Positions 36,775 to 45,241 of a stretch of DNA of 64,000 bases are shown here, piece after piece. A model generated the notes under the pieces. It saw only the letters and a list, made by a program, of their open reading frames with translations. It had not been told where the DNA came from and searched no databases. The stretch is from Lachnospiraceae bacterium (GTDB lineage Bacteria > Bacillota > Clostridia > Lachnospirales > Lachnospiraceae). The stretch's first letter is position 1. Each line of letters starts with the position of its first letter. Both the position numbers and the translations under genes were made by a program. The stretch covers positions 27,449 through 91,448 of the forward strand of contig JAGAQI010000096.1 of NCBI GenBank assembly GCA_017622795.1, given 5' to 3'.

Positions 36775-37260
36775 TCATATCATGATTTGCGGTAAGACAT
36801 ATACAAGCACTCCAAGAGCCACGTACGGCGCATAAGCAATACTTTCCATGGTTTTCTTCTGCAGTTTTTTCTGAATCCATACATGCAACAAAGCGGCCAG
36901 GCAGGAAACAAGCAGCATACCAAGTATTCCTGCTGTACCAAGCGGTATGGCAAGTATCGTTACTAACTTAATATCCCCGCCGCCAATTCCTTCATTGCTC
37001 AGGAAATAAATAAACATAAGTGAAAAGAAGGCAGCCATGCTTCCTAATACTGCATGAAATGTCAGGTCAATCCAATGAACACTTGGATCTGACATTGCTC
37101 TTACCGGTATATATAAAAGGCACCATACAAAGAACGCAGCAAGGGCAGGATTGCGAATCTTATGGTGCCTGTAATCGTATATCGCAAAAAGTAATAAAAA
37201 AACAAGTGTGAGTATCCAGTAAAGAGGAAGCACATTACTCACGTTTAGAATACCAATCAT
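36775..37260 (-). CDS. tadV: TadV/CpaA-type prepilin peptidase
   Basis: The reading from ATG 37260, with GGGAG 8 bases upstream, gives 161 residues; the adjacent ATG 37263 is equally possible. It has about five membrane helices, the first catalytic Asp in AIYDYRHHKIRN and the second in GIGGGDIKL, the GxGD motif of aspartic prepilin peptidases. It cleaves leader peptides of the pilin and pseudopilins encoded in the operon. Confidence 0.88.
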   Translation of the reverse strand: MIGILNVSNVLPLYWILTLVFLLLFAIYDYRHHKIRNPALAAFFVWCLLYIPVRAMSDPSVHWIDLTFHAVLGSMAAFFSLMFIYFLSNEGIGGGDIKLVTILAIPLGTAGILGMLLVSCLAALLHVWIQKKLQKKTMESIAYAPYVALGVLVYVLPQIMI

Positions 37261-39091
37261 CATACATGCTCCCTTCAATTTCTATAGAATCCGTAAGGTT
37301 CATTGCTAGCATACCAACCGGAGTCCATGCATCCAAGATATAGGTATAAACCTGATATGTAGAATCCGGGAACCACACCGGTGTAAAATGAACCTCTCTA
37401 TTATAGGTGGAAAATGCATTGTTCTGGAAGGTAAAATAATTTGGGTTGCCTCCGCTTCCTTTTAAAAGCCTCCAGTAGGTTTTATACTTAAATTCCGGGA
37501 AATACGAGACTGCATTCTGTGTTGGAACATAGTCTCTTTCTTCTGCATTGGTAAAATATCTGGACCAGGCAAACTGCTTGATTCCATACCCGCTTTTCAT
37601 GGTATCGCCAACGGCAGTCGGTACAATATCATCCGGATGAATTTCCATGGATGTCTGCATGGACATGTTATAGTACGTGGAACTGAACACATACTTACCA
37701 TGATCCACCCACTCTCCATAGTCCACCCATTCTCCGTGGTCTACCCACTCCCCATAATCTACCCATTCTTCCACTTCAACCCATTCACCGTTGTCAACCC
37801 ACTGGCCATCTACTATTTCCCAGTTGGATTCCCATTCCTCTTTTGTTTCCAATTGCCAGTCAGATTCCCACTGCCAGTCATACTCCCACTGCCAGTCAGC
37901 TTCCCATTCCCACTTTGGTTCCCAGACTGCACTCCAGACACTCCAGGCTGCATTGGATTTCTGATCGTTATGAGGAACCGTTACTCTGCTGTAAGTGGGA
38001 TTTGAATCTGTCGCCATCGGGTCAGGAGGTACATTTTCGTTCAGTTCTTCAATACGTGCCGTAAAACTGGTCTGTCCCGTTTCTGCACCATCAATGCGGA
38101 TGTTAATATTTATAATCCCCGGAGAAGACGGTGTGTGCCATTTTACCCAGACTAACTGGGAATCACCTTCCGGCATGACAATATCTTCTACCCGGTAGCT
38201 AGCTCCATCAATGGTAAAAGTCACCCTTGCCGGTTCATCCGGATTCACCTCAATATCACTATGTAATGTCACGCTGGTAATTACATCCGTATCCACCCGG
38301 TAGGTATAATCCGTTTCTGGAATGATAATCTCCCGCAGGTTTTCATAACTGATGATACCAATTCCTAAATAATCGATAATCGCTATGTCTGATACCTTAT
38401 CTGTTGTGCTGCCTGTCCAGGCAGGATATCCAAGTTCCGGTTTTTCTAAAAACAAAGCCAGTGGCAGATTCTTATGTGTCAGTGTTGACATTTTCTGTCT
38501 CAGCTTTCCATCTGACATCTGGTTATATAAGGCCGCTTCCGTTGCTGTCATGGCATAATCCACACCTAAAAATTTGAAATATGCTACCGGTTCTAACACA
38601 ACTTTATACGGTCCGGAAATAAGTTCGTAATAGGGAATCCCCGTTTTATCCGATACCATCTGTGCGGCATATTCCGAACAGAAATATCTCTTGATTGCTT
38701 CAATACTGGCCTGATACTTACCGCTGCTGATTATACGCGGCAGTTCTTCTCCCGGTTTGGAATAGCTGTAAGAACCTCCCGCCGGTGAAAGGCCTTGTCC
38801 TTCTGCATAATGAATTTTACTGGTTCGTCCGAAATGGACCACACTTCCTGACACATCACAGCTGGCCAGATCAAACGGTGTGGATACAATACTGCCATCG
38901 GTCCTTACTACCGTTACTCGAACTCCGTATTTATAATTACTCCAATAGCTGTCCTTTGTTCCGGTACCCATTTCACCGCCACCACCGTCAATATTTCCTT
39001 CTCCTGTTTCCGCACGCGCCTCCACTCCTGTTTGGAACACGAGTGCACATAGCATGCAGATAACAAAAATCGTGTTTCTAACGTACTTCAT
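37235..39091 (-). CDS. Secreted surface protein with Trp-rich hexapeptide repeats, putative Tad-associated adhesin
   Basis: A 618-residue protein with an N-terminal signal peptide (MKYVRNTIFVICMLCALVFQ). Residues 30-260 form an unknown domain with a conserved-looking YFCSEYAAQMVSDKTGIPYY. An Ig-like beta domain follows near 270-360. Residues 394-465 form twelve consecutive 6-residue units, first of WQWESD type and later of EWVDYG/EWVDHG type. A final domain of about 150 residues has no membrane anchor or sorting signal. AGGAGG lies 10 bases before ATG 39091. Its place in the Tad operon suggests a pilus-associated or contact protein; no known family was recognised. Confidence 0.75.
   Translation of the reverse strand: MKYVRNTIFVICMLCALVFQTGVEARAETGEGNIDGGGGEMGTGTKDSYWSNYKYGVRVTVVRTDGSIVSTPFDLASCDVSGSVVHFGRTSKIHYAEGQGLSPAGGSYSYSKPGEELPRIISSGKYQASIEAIKRYFCSEYAAQMVSDKTGIPYYELISGPYKVVLEPVAYFKFLGVDYAMTATEAALYNQMSDGKLRQKMSTLTHKNLPLALFLEKPELGYPAWTGSTTDKVSDIAIIDYLGIGIISYENLREIIIPETDYTYRVDTDVITSVTLHSDIEVNPDEPARVTFTIDGASYRVEDIVMPEGDSQLVWVKWHTPSSPGIININIRIDGAETGQTSFTARIEELNENVPPDPMATDSNPTYSRVTVPHNDQKSNAAWSVWSAVWEPKWEWEADWQWEYDWQWESDWQLETKEEWESNWEIVDGQWVDNGEWVEVEEWVDYGEWVDHGEWVDYGEWVDHGKYVFSSTYYNMSMQTSMEIHPDDIVPTAVGDTMKSGYGIKQFAWSRYFTNAEERDYVPTQNAVSYFPEFKYKTYWRLLKGSGGNPNYFTFQNNAFSTYNREVHFTPVWFPDSTYQVYTYILDAWTPVGMLAMNLTDSIEIEGSMYDDWYSKRE
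37697..37912 (-). repeat. Twelve in-phase 18-bp units encoding Trp-rich hexapeptides
   Basis: The segment encodes 72 residues (394-465) as twelve hexads without a break in phase. The final units alternate EWVDYG and EWVDHG, and their DNA is near-identical, indicating recent duplication. Earlier units have diverged to WEWEAD, WQWEYD and WQWESD. Confidence 0.9.
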
Positions 39092-39153
39092 CCATTATCT
39101 TCCTCCTTCGGATTAAAAAAAAGACATGTTTCCATGCCTTTTTTACTAATTTC

Positions 39154-39876
39154 CTATTCTCTACCCATAGTACCTACCTGCTTGTCCAGACTGCCATCAT
39201 TATCAATCCTGTCAGAAACAGGAGTTCCTGTACTAATCCAGCCAAATACCGGATCATATACCTGTCCCAGCTGCCCGTCCACATCAGCAGTATTGGTCTC
39301 CTTTTCCTCATACTCCGGTTTCTTATCTTTATTTTTAGTATTATCCGCTGTTTCCGGTTTTTTCTCAGGCTTCGTATCCGCCTGTTCTTCCTTCGTTACA
39401 TTTTCCGTAAAATGTATCAATGTATCAGGAACATCTACATCCGTATTTTCTTCCGGTTCCACTTTTGGTTCCTCATTTTCCGGCTCTTCCGGTTTTACCA
39501 CCGGTTCATCCGGCAGTTCCGGTTTTTCCATTACAGGCGGCAACTTTTCATCCGGTTCCTTCACATCCAAAGGATCCTTTTCTTTTGGTACTTCCCCATT
39601 TTCCATTGCATCTGTTTCCTTCATCGGCATATCAGTTACCTGAGGCACAATCTCAAGTTCATTTTCTGTAGTATTTTCCACTGTCCCTGCCAAAACGATT
39701 TGCTCATTTTCATTCCAGTCCTGAGTAACAGATACCTTTTCCTTATATGCCGGTTCAAATGTTTCTTCTTTTGGACTGGCAAGTAAAATAATCGCAAGTC
39801 CCAACAGTGCACCACCCATAATGATATATGTATTCGGGAAAGTCGCTGCACCCGGTATATTCAATTTTTTCTTCAT
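39154..39876 (-). CDS. Membrane-anchored Pro/Glu-rich stalk protein of the Tad operon
   Basis: Start ATG 39876 after GAGGAG gives 240 residues. One hydrophobic helix (about residues 14-33) is followed by a long region rich in Pro, Glu, Lys and Val (for example KPELPDEPVVKPEEPENEEP), then a short C-terminal segment QVYDPVFGWISTGTPVSD. Such extended regions usually span the cell wall. It may display or couple the pilus or the Trp-repeat protein encoded next. No enzyme motif. Confidence 0.65.
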   Translation of the reverse strand: MKKKLNIPGAATFPNTYIIMGGALLGLAIILLASPKEETFEPAYKEKVSVTQDWNENEQIVLAGTVENTTENELEIVPQVTDMPMKETDAMENGEVPKEKDPLDVKEPDEKLPPVMEKPELPDEPVVKPEEPENEEPKVEPEENTDVDVPDTLIHFTENVTKEEQADTKPEKKPETADNTKNKDKKPEYEEKETNTADVDGQLGQVYDPVFGWISTGTPVSDRIDNDGSLDKQVGTMGRE

Positions 39877-39948
39877 CAGAACATCTCCTCTCTTGTCCGT
39901 TTTCTGGTACTTTATACGCACAGCCTGTTCTGATTACAACAACCGTAC

Positions 39949-40428
39949 CTAATATTTTGTATTATGTGTTCCTGTTAGGCGTATTTCATGCTCAATTGGC
40001 GGAAACAACTGACCAAACATATTGATTTTAAATGTAACCAGTCCGGTAGCAATATACTCAATTCTGTCATCATATTTCATAAACTGTATACCAATATCCG
40101 TCAAAGAATAATCGTCTGTATCTAAAGGAACCTTTTCCTGCACGCCTTCGATAAAGCCTTCCTCCAATGCCTTAAGGTACGCCTGACTGATATGGACATC
40201 TGCCATATATGACATCAGATTCGCTTCTCTTTGAGAATGAAAGGTATCCGCATAGATACTGGCGCTGACATTATTCAGTTCCATCTTAAAAGCATTCCGG
40301 ATATTGATACTGTTAATTTTTACGGTTGCAAATAATAAAACGAAGGACATAACCATGATAACTGCCAGCATGATAAACAAAGTAAGAAACGGCATATCTC
40401 CTTTCTCATCCTTTAATATCTTTTTCAT
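39949..40428 (-). CDS. TadE/F-like pseudopilin (second)
   Basis: A 159-residue protein whose N-terminus KDEKGDMPFLTLFIMLAVIMVMSFVLLFATV matches the leader plus hydrophobic helix of TadE/F-type minor pilins (cleavage expected near Gly-Asp). The extracellular part is soluble and ends with HEIRLTGTHNTKY. It follows the TTG-started pseudopilin gene by 8 bases. It is probably processed by the prepilin peptidase of the operon. Confidence 0.7.
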   Translation of the reverse strand: MKKILKDEKGDMPFLTLFIMLAVIMVMSFVLLFATVKINSINIRNAFKMELNNVSASIYADTFHSQREANLMSYMADVHISQAYLKALEEGFIEGVQEKVPLDTDDYSLTDIGIQFMKYDDRIEYIATGLVTFKINMFGQLFPPIEHEIRLTGTHNTKY

Positions 40429-40436
40429 ACAGCCTC

Positions 40437-40862
40437 CTATTTCCAGTAATGCTCGCTTACGCCAGCTCCCTGCGCCCTTAGATTTATGTTTACCAGGTCA
40501 AAATTCCAAAAGCCTCCCAAATTACAGTTTCCGGTCACTGTTACAAAAAATGGCGTTCCTATCTGTATGCGGGACGTTCCTCCTACTGTGGTAACTGTAT
40601 ACTGAAGATTCCTAACCTCATCCAGCTGACCACTAAGGAAATTAAAAAGAGCTGTAGTATCCGAATTTGTACCGCCGCTCAACTGAATCTGTTTTACCAT
40701 CTGGTCAACCATATGGTCCATCTCCTGCTTTGCTGAAATAATCTTAAAAACATTGATAATAAATACAATCATGATAACTGCAACCAGAATATACACATAA
40801 CTCGTAATATACGAGGTATCACCTCTCTCTGAACGAAGTAACTTTACAAACTTTCTTTTCAA
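40437..40862 (-). CDS. TadE-like pseudopilin (first gene of the Tad operon)
   Basis: A 141-residue protein with RSERGDTSYITSYVYILVAVIMIVFIINVF, i.e. a positively charged leader ending Gly-Asp and a long hydrophobic helix, as in TadE-type pseudopilins. The start is TTG at 40862, nine bases after AGGAGG. It is first after the promoter at 40952-40980, with a hairpin in the leader. Confidence 0.7.
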   Translation of the reverse strand: MKRKFVKLLRSERGDTSYITSYVYILVAVIMIVFIINVFKIISAKQEMDHMVDQMVKQIQLSGGTNSDTTALFNFLSGQLDEVRNLQYTVTTVGGTSRIQIGTPFFVTVTGNCNLGGFWNFDLVNINLRAQGAGVSEHYWK

Positions 40863-40885
40863 TAATCATCACCTCCTGAATGCAA

Positions 40886-40928
40886 GAAACGCAGGGGAAG
40901 TTTAAAATTTACTTCACACCTGCGTTTC
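40886..40928 (-). promoter_or_regulatory. Leader hairpin upstream of the Tad operon
   Basis: GAAACGCAGG (40886-40895) pairs with CCTGCGTTTC (40919-40928), and inner GAAGT/ACTTC bases extend the stem. It lies between the promoter and the AGGAGG/TTG start. It lacks a clear T-run, so it may be a weak attenuator, a pause or stability element, or the 3' end of the upstream operon. Confidence 0.6.
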
Positions 40929-40951
40929 ATTCATACTTTATCACGATACAC

Positions 40952-41017
40952 ATTTTAACATAGTGAAATTACCATGTAAATCGCAAAACCGTGCCAATTT
41001 AGGACAATTTAGTGCCA
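40952..41017 (-). promoter_or_regulatory. Tad operon promoter with upstream TGGCA boxes
   Basis: On the minus strand -10 TAAAAT (40952-40957) and -35 TTTACA (40975-40980) are 17 bases apart. TGGCAC occurs at 40991-40996 and again 21 bases further upstream at 41012-41017. The block from the boxes through TTGCGATTTACA is closely similar to the T4SS promoter at 52.4-52.5 kb. Confidence 0.75.
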
Positions 41018-41033
41018 AGTTTTTACTGATACA

Positions 41034-42002
41034 TTAAATATTCTGCTTAATAATCCTTGAAATCAATCCAACAGCCACATTCCGTTCCTCATCAATCTTT
41101 GTCACTACAAAGCTGACTTCATCCTTCTTTCCCGGCATCCGGTTATCATAGCAGCTGTGGGCAACAGCATTTACCCCGATATGTAACCGTACAAAGACAG
41201 TTCCCTTATGAATATCCGTAACAACACCGGCATATTTTCCCTGTACTTTACACTTGGCAAGATTTGCCTTGCTTGTATTTCCCTTCACGCTCTTTACATC
41301 TGCCTTCACGATGATGTCTTCCAGTGAATTGATAGTAACACTAAGTACTCGCACTAAAATCTGTTCTCCAACATGGAAGCTCTCTGTGGCATCTCCCATC
41401 CAGTCCCAGGACAAATCACGGGCTAAAATAGAGCATTCAACACCAAAAATTTCAGTACGTACTACCTTTTCTGCTACAGCAATTACTCTTGCCTGTACAA
41501 TCCGGTCTTCACAGACTCTGGTATTCCCTGCCGCATCTGGCATGTAAAAAATCTGGCGTTTCTTATACATGGCATCCTTACGGCTTGCCACTACACTTCT
41601 GCTTTCGTTATCAATGCCTTTGATAATAAAGTCAATTTCACATCCAAGCATATTACCAAGGATTTTATTCTGGCGCTGCACCATTTCCCCGTAATTATGG
41701 TCTTCACTCTCCACAAGGTTAATCATCATCTCCGCCAACGGGATCACAATTCGCATTTCCTTGTAATAGATAACTGCAATCGTGCCTCCGCCTTCCATCT
41801 TTTCCACACCGCCAAGATTACCGGTTAAAATTTTCCTAGTACGGTATGCATTCTGTAATTCATGCCAGATGATATCCTCTTTTGTCTCCTGGGTTTCCAC
41901 TTCCGCATCGGCTGTCAATGTAAGTATAGACGCCGGTGCACTCTTTTTCGCAGTTACTACTTCCATTTCATTTACTTCTTCTGTTTTCTTTTTTCTAGGC
42001 AT
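41034..42002 (-). CDS. S1-like RNA-binding protein of the conjugation operon
   Basis: A 322-residue soluble protein with at least two regions like S1/OB folds, for example residues around VQARVIAVAEKVVRTEIFGV and the C-terminal CKVQGKYAGVVTDIHKGTVF. The length and repeated folds resemble short ribosomal-protein-S1-like proteins. AAGGAG precedes the ATG. It is last in the T4SS operon, directly before the Tad promoter. An RNA-binding role in translation or antitermination on element transcripts is possible but unproven. Confidence 0.65.
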   Translation of the reverse strand: MPRKKKTEEVNEMEVVTAKKSAPASILTLTADAEVETQETKEDIIWHELQNAYRTRKILTGNLGGVEKMEGGGTIAVIYYKEMRIVIPLAEMMINLVESEDHNYGEMVQRQNKILGNMLGCEIDFIIKGIDNESRSVVASRKDAMYKKRQIFYMPDAAGNTRVCEDRIVQARVIAVAEKVVRTEIFGVECSILARDLSWDWMGDATESFHVGEQILVRVLSVTINSLEDIIVKADVKSVKGNTSKANLAKCKVQGKYAGVVTDIHKGTVFVRLHIGVNAVAHSCYDNRMPGKKDEVSFVVTKIDEERNVAVGLISRIIKQNI

Positions 42003-42016
42003 GTTCCTAATCTCCT

Positions 42017-43954
42017 TTACGACATAATTGATTTTTTATCAGTTGCAACAATAACACTGTCATTACTAAAATATCCCTCCGGCCACTCAACATCGGTTTC
42101 TTCCTGAATCTGCACGGATGACTCCTTCTTTATCCTCTTCTTTTTTTCTTTTGGCTTTGGTTTCAGAAGACTGGTAAAATCTGCTTCTTCCCTTTCCGGA
42201 TTCCTCCTCCATTCCGGCACATGTTCGCTTGCTCGGCATACCTTAATTTTTCTGCTTTCCGGATGAAGCGTATAGTCATACTTCTCTACCTTCAGCACTT
42301 TCTGGCCTCTTAATATAATGAGTGCCTGGTCCAGGGGCAGACGAAGTACCTCATCCGGAGTCATCAGCTTTCGTTTTCCTACCGAACTCGTCTGCCTGTA
42401 ATCCGGGGTATAGTCAGAAATCCTCATGGTATTTAGCTGCTTTGCCTCCGTCGATACAGCCACACTTACCTCACCCGTCCGGTTACTGATAAATTCAGCT
42501 GTCATTTCATCGGTGCACCCAAGAAACAGCTGTGTATCACAGTTCCCGATAATCTCCTGCCATTTGTTGTCCGGATACCGGTTCTGCATCTGGGGCAGGT
42601 TCTGGAAAATGCAGCTGATAGATAATGCCCTGGACCGGATAGTGCTTATTTTCTTCGTCAAATCCGCTATGGTACATCCACCGTTCGCCAGCTCGTCTGC
42701 TAAAATATGTACCGGTACCGGAAGCCGGCCACCCTCACCATATTTATCCGCATACTTTACTAACTTAATAAATACAAACGACATAAACAAAGATGACAGA
42801 AAATCAAAAGCAGAATCCTGATCAGAGGTAATACAAAAGTAAGCACATTTCTTCTGCCCCGGTAGAGTCAGACTGATTTCATCATAGCTTGTAATCTTGC
42901 AGATCAGCTTATTCTGGAATACCTGCAGTCTGGTACCAAGACCAATAATCACGCCGCTGCGGACCGAATCCGCAGCCTGCTGAAAGATGTTATATGGTGC
43001 CTTAGCCGGATGCGATACAGGAAGCAGGTCAAACAGGCTGTTGAGTTCTTTTTCAGAATTCAGAGTCAGAAGTTTATACACCTGCCCGATATTTTTTCCT
43101 TCCGGTGGGAATCCCTGGTCCACATACAGTACAAGTGCCTTTAACAGATTCATTTCTGCATTATCCCAGAAATGGTCTCCTTTCTCCGAACCGGTATTCT
43201 TAATGATGACATCGCAGAACAGCTGTGCCATGATTTCCTGTCCTTCCACTTCTGCAAGGCAATTCCAGCTGTCAGAGTTCTCGGGATCAACCAAATTAAA
43301 TACCCGGACCAGATAATCATTTTCCTCCAGATACTGTTTCATATCCCCATAAAGCTCGGATTTCGGATCTGTGATAACCAGACTTTCTCCTCTTGCAACG
43401 CACTGGAAGATGACATTCCTTGCATATGCACGGCTTTTCATGGAACCACTGGCACCAAACACAGCTACATTTCGGTTCATCCTTGTATGTTCCGGCAGAC
43501 AGACTGCCTTACCTTCCAGTTTTCCAAGAATCACACCCTTCGTCTGTGATACATCTGATACCAGTTCCAGTACCTTATTCATTTCCGGCTCACTCATAAA
43601 TCCGGAAGTTCCATAGGTGCCTTTATCCGAATATGTCAGGTTACGTTCCTTATCAAAGGTCCCTTTTCCACCAAATCCCATTCGCATGACAAAAATAATC
43701 AATACCCCAAATAAAACAGAGCAAAATAAAAGGCCGTACAAGTTATACGGCACTACTGTCATTGCTTTTATACAGGCTGCGATTTCACCGGACGGAAGCT
43801 TTGGGGCTGTTTCATAGCCAAAAACCGAACCATTGTCATTCCATTCATTATAGTTAATCATGAATTGTGCTATAAAGCCGCTGGCATAAAGAATCACAAA
43901 AAGAAGCACCGGTAATACAACACAGATGCATACCGTTTTCTTTTTATCCCACAT
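42017..43954 (-). CDS. virD4: VirD4/TraG-type conjugative coupling ATPase
   Basis: Start ATG 43954 after AAGGAGG gives 645 residues. Two N-terminal membrane helices are followed by the ATPase with Walker A GASGSMKSRA, LVITDPKSELYGDM, Walker B HILADELANGG and the conserved IFQNLPQMQ region. The P-loop has Met where Gly is usual (GSMKS instead of GSGKS). It docks the relaxase-DNA complex to the transfer channel. The gene overlaps the winged-helix gene by 11 bases. Confidence 0.92.
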   Translation of the reverse strand: MWDKKKTVCICVVLPVLLFVILYASGFIAQFMINYNEWNDNGSVFGYETAPKLPSGEIAACIKAMTVVPYNLYGLLFCSVLFGVLIIFVMRMGFGGKGTFDKERNLTYSDKGTYGTSGFMSEPEMNKVLELVSDVSQTKGVILGKLEGKAVCLPEHTRMNRNVAVFGASGSMKSRAYARNVIFQCVARGESLVITDPKSELYGDMKQYLEENDYLVRVFNLVDPENSDSWNCLAEVEGQEIMAQLFCDVIIKNTGSEKGDHFWDNAEMNLLKALVLYVDQGFPPEGKNIGQVYKLLTLNSEKELNSLFDLLPVSHPAKAPYNIFQQAADSVRSGVIIGLGTRLQVFQNKLICKITSYDEISLTLPGQKKCAYFCITSDQDSAFDFLSSLFMSFVFIKLVKYADKYGEGGRLPVPVHILADELANGGCTIADLTKKISTIRSRALSISCIFQNLPQMQNRYPDNKWQEIIGNCDTQLFLGCTDEMTAEFISNRTGEVSVAVSTEAKQLNTMRISDYTPDYRQTSSVGKRKLMTPDEVLRLPLDQALIILRGQKVLKVEKYDYTLHPESRKIKVCRASEHVPEWRRNPEREEADFTSLLKPKPKEKKKRIKKESSVQIQEETDVEWPEGYFSNDSVIVATDKKSIMS

Positions 43955-45068
43955 CTGCAAAATACCTCCTTTTAAACTTTTCCAAATCAATGATTTCAAG
44001 CATGACAGCTCCGCCAAAGTACTCTTCTAGCGCTTCTTTCTGAAAATCAAAACAAATAATTTTTCCTTTGAGGCCATGAAGCGATAAAGACGTAAAGAAT
44101 CTGGTTATTCTTAATATTTCGCAATCATGGCACAACAAAACAGGAATACCATCGCTGACTGCATCATGCTCAAGGCCAAGTGTTTTATCCACAGGAAGAA
44201 AATCTGAAACCAAAAGCTTCTCCAGCTCTTTTTTTAGTTCCGGATTACAAAGTAACTGAAGCATCACCTCCCCTTCTTTGGATGCAGGAATAAAATGATA
44301 GCCATCGAAGCTTGCATCCAGACAGAAGAAACTCTTTTTATATCCGCCGGTACTTTTCATCAGCTTTACGGCCATGTCCATATTTTCTCCGATTATCAAA
44401 GCCCTGATTGGTGTATCCGGATGATACCAGGGATAGATATTATTTTTTGATAACACACCCCGGCTGGCATGGAACTGAAGCAAGGTCTTTACTTTCAGTT
44501 CTGTCCGGTACTCCCATTTCATTAAGGAACCTCCGGTATAATAAACTGCATATAAACGTCTTGGCGCCAGTAAAACTCCCATCGTTCTTGAGTTATTGAT
44601 TTTCACCGCTTCTGCTCCAAGTTCCTTTACCTCTCTTGCCTGATAAAATGCAGGGAGTTTTAGATTCCGCTGCTTCGTGGCATCTTGGGTAAACAGTAAT
44701 TTCTTCTCATCGCGATACAGACTAACGCCTGCATTCTGCAGCATGACATATACAATAGAAGTCTGCTGAAGTCTGAGCCTTCGTGTAAAATCGCTTCTCG
44801 GACGATTCGTGTCAGTATTCCCGCTTAGATAAAACAAAAACCGGTCCGGGTTACTGCCAATCAGAAACTTTTTGCCCCTGTTCGTCAGTCTGTATCCCCT
44901 CAACCGGTCCCTATAGTGGGTTTTTATGTAACCCTCATCTTTTAATTTTGTAATAAGCTTTTCCGCATAACTTGGACTTATTCCCATATAGGTTATTATG
45001 TCTACGCTGCATTCTCCGGAAAGTGCAATCAATGACAGCAATTGATATGCACAGGTATCAGTTTCCAA
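43944..45068 (-). CDS. Winged-helix protein next to the coupling ATPase, possible mobilisation protein
   Basis: A 374-residue protein. The N-terminal 80 residues form a winged helix (MGISPSYAEKLITKLKDEGY followed by LTNRGKKFL), as in plasmid replication-relaxation proteins. The rest contains ALIIGENMDMAVKLM and PVLLCHDCEILRITR, which may be part of a nuclease-like fold, but no relaxase His triad or catalytic Tyr motif could be recognised. Its overlap with the coupling ATPase gene suggests a role in DNA processing for transfer. Confidence 0.6.
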   Translation of the reverse strand: METDTCAYQLLSLIALSGECSVDIITYMGISPSYAEKLITKLKDEGYIKTHYRDRLRGYRLTNRGKKFLIGSNPDRFLFYLSGNTDTNRPRSDFTRRLRLQQTSIVYVMLQNAGVSLYRDEKKLLFTQDATKQRNLKLPAFYQAREVKELGAEAVKINNSRTMGVLLAPRRLYAVYYTGGSLMKWEYRTELKVKTLLQFHASRGVLSKNNIYPWYHPDTPIRALIIGENMDMAVKLMKSTGGYKKSFFCLDASFDGYHFIPASKEGEVMLQLLCNPELKKELEKLLVSDFLPVDKTLGLEHDAVSDGIPVLLCHDCEILRITRFFTSLSLHGLKGKIICFDFQKEALEEYFGGAVMLEIIDLEKFKRRYFADVG

Positions 45069-45241
45069 TGGTCTTTCCCTCCTATCTCAGATATGTTTTT
45101 CCACGGTCATTACAAGTGAAATTTTACCATACCAGACTAAAACTCCGTTAAAAATCCATTTTTTCAAAAGCTTCGAAGCAGGCATTTTATCACGCTTTCC
45201 ATAACTTTTTACCATAGTCGGATTTATTTTTGAAAAATCCG

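Noticed and set aside
37690-37915. Regular 18-bp repeats that could be taken for a CRISPR array
   Set aside because: The repeats are contiguous, in frame and have no unique spacers; they encode the Trp hexads.
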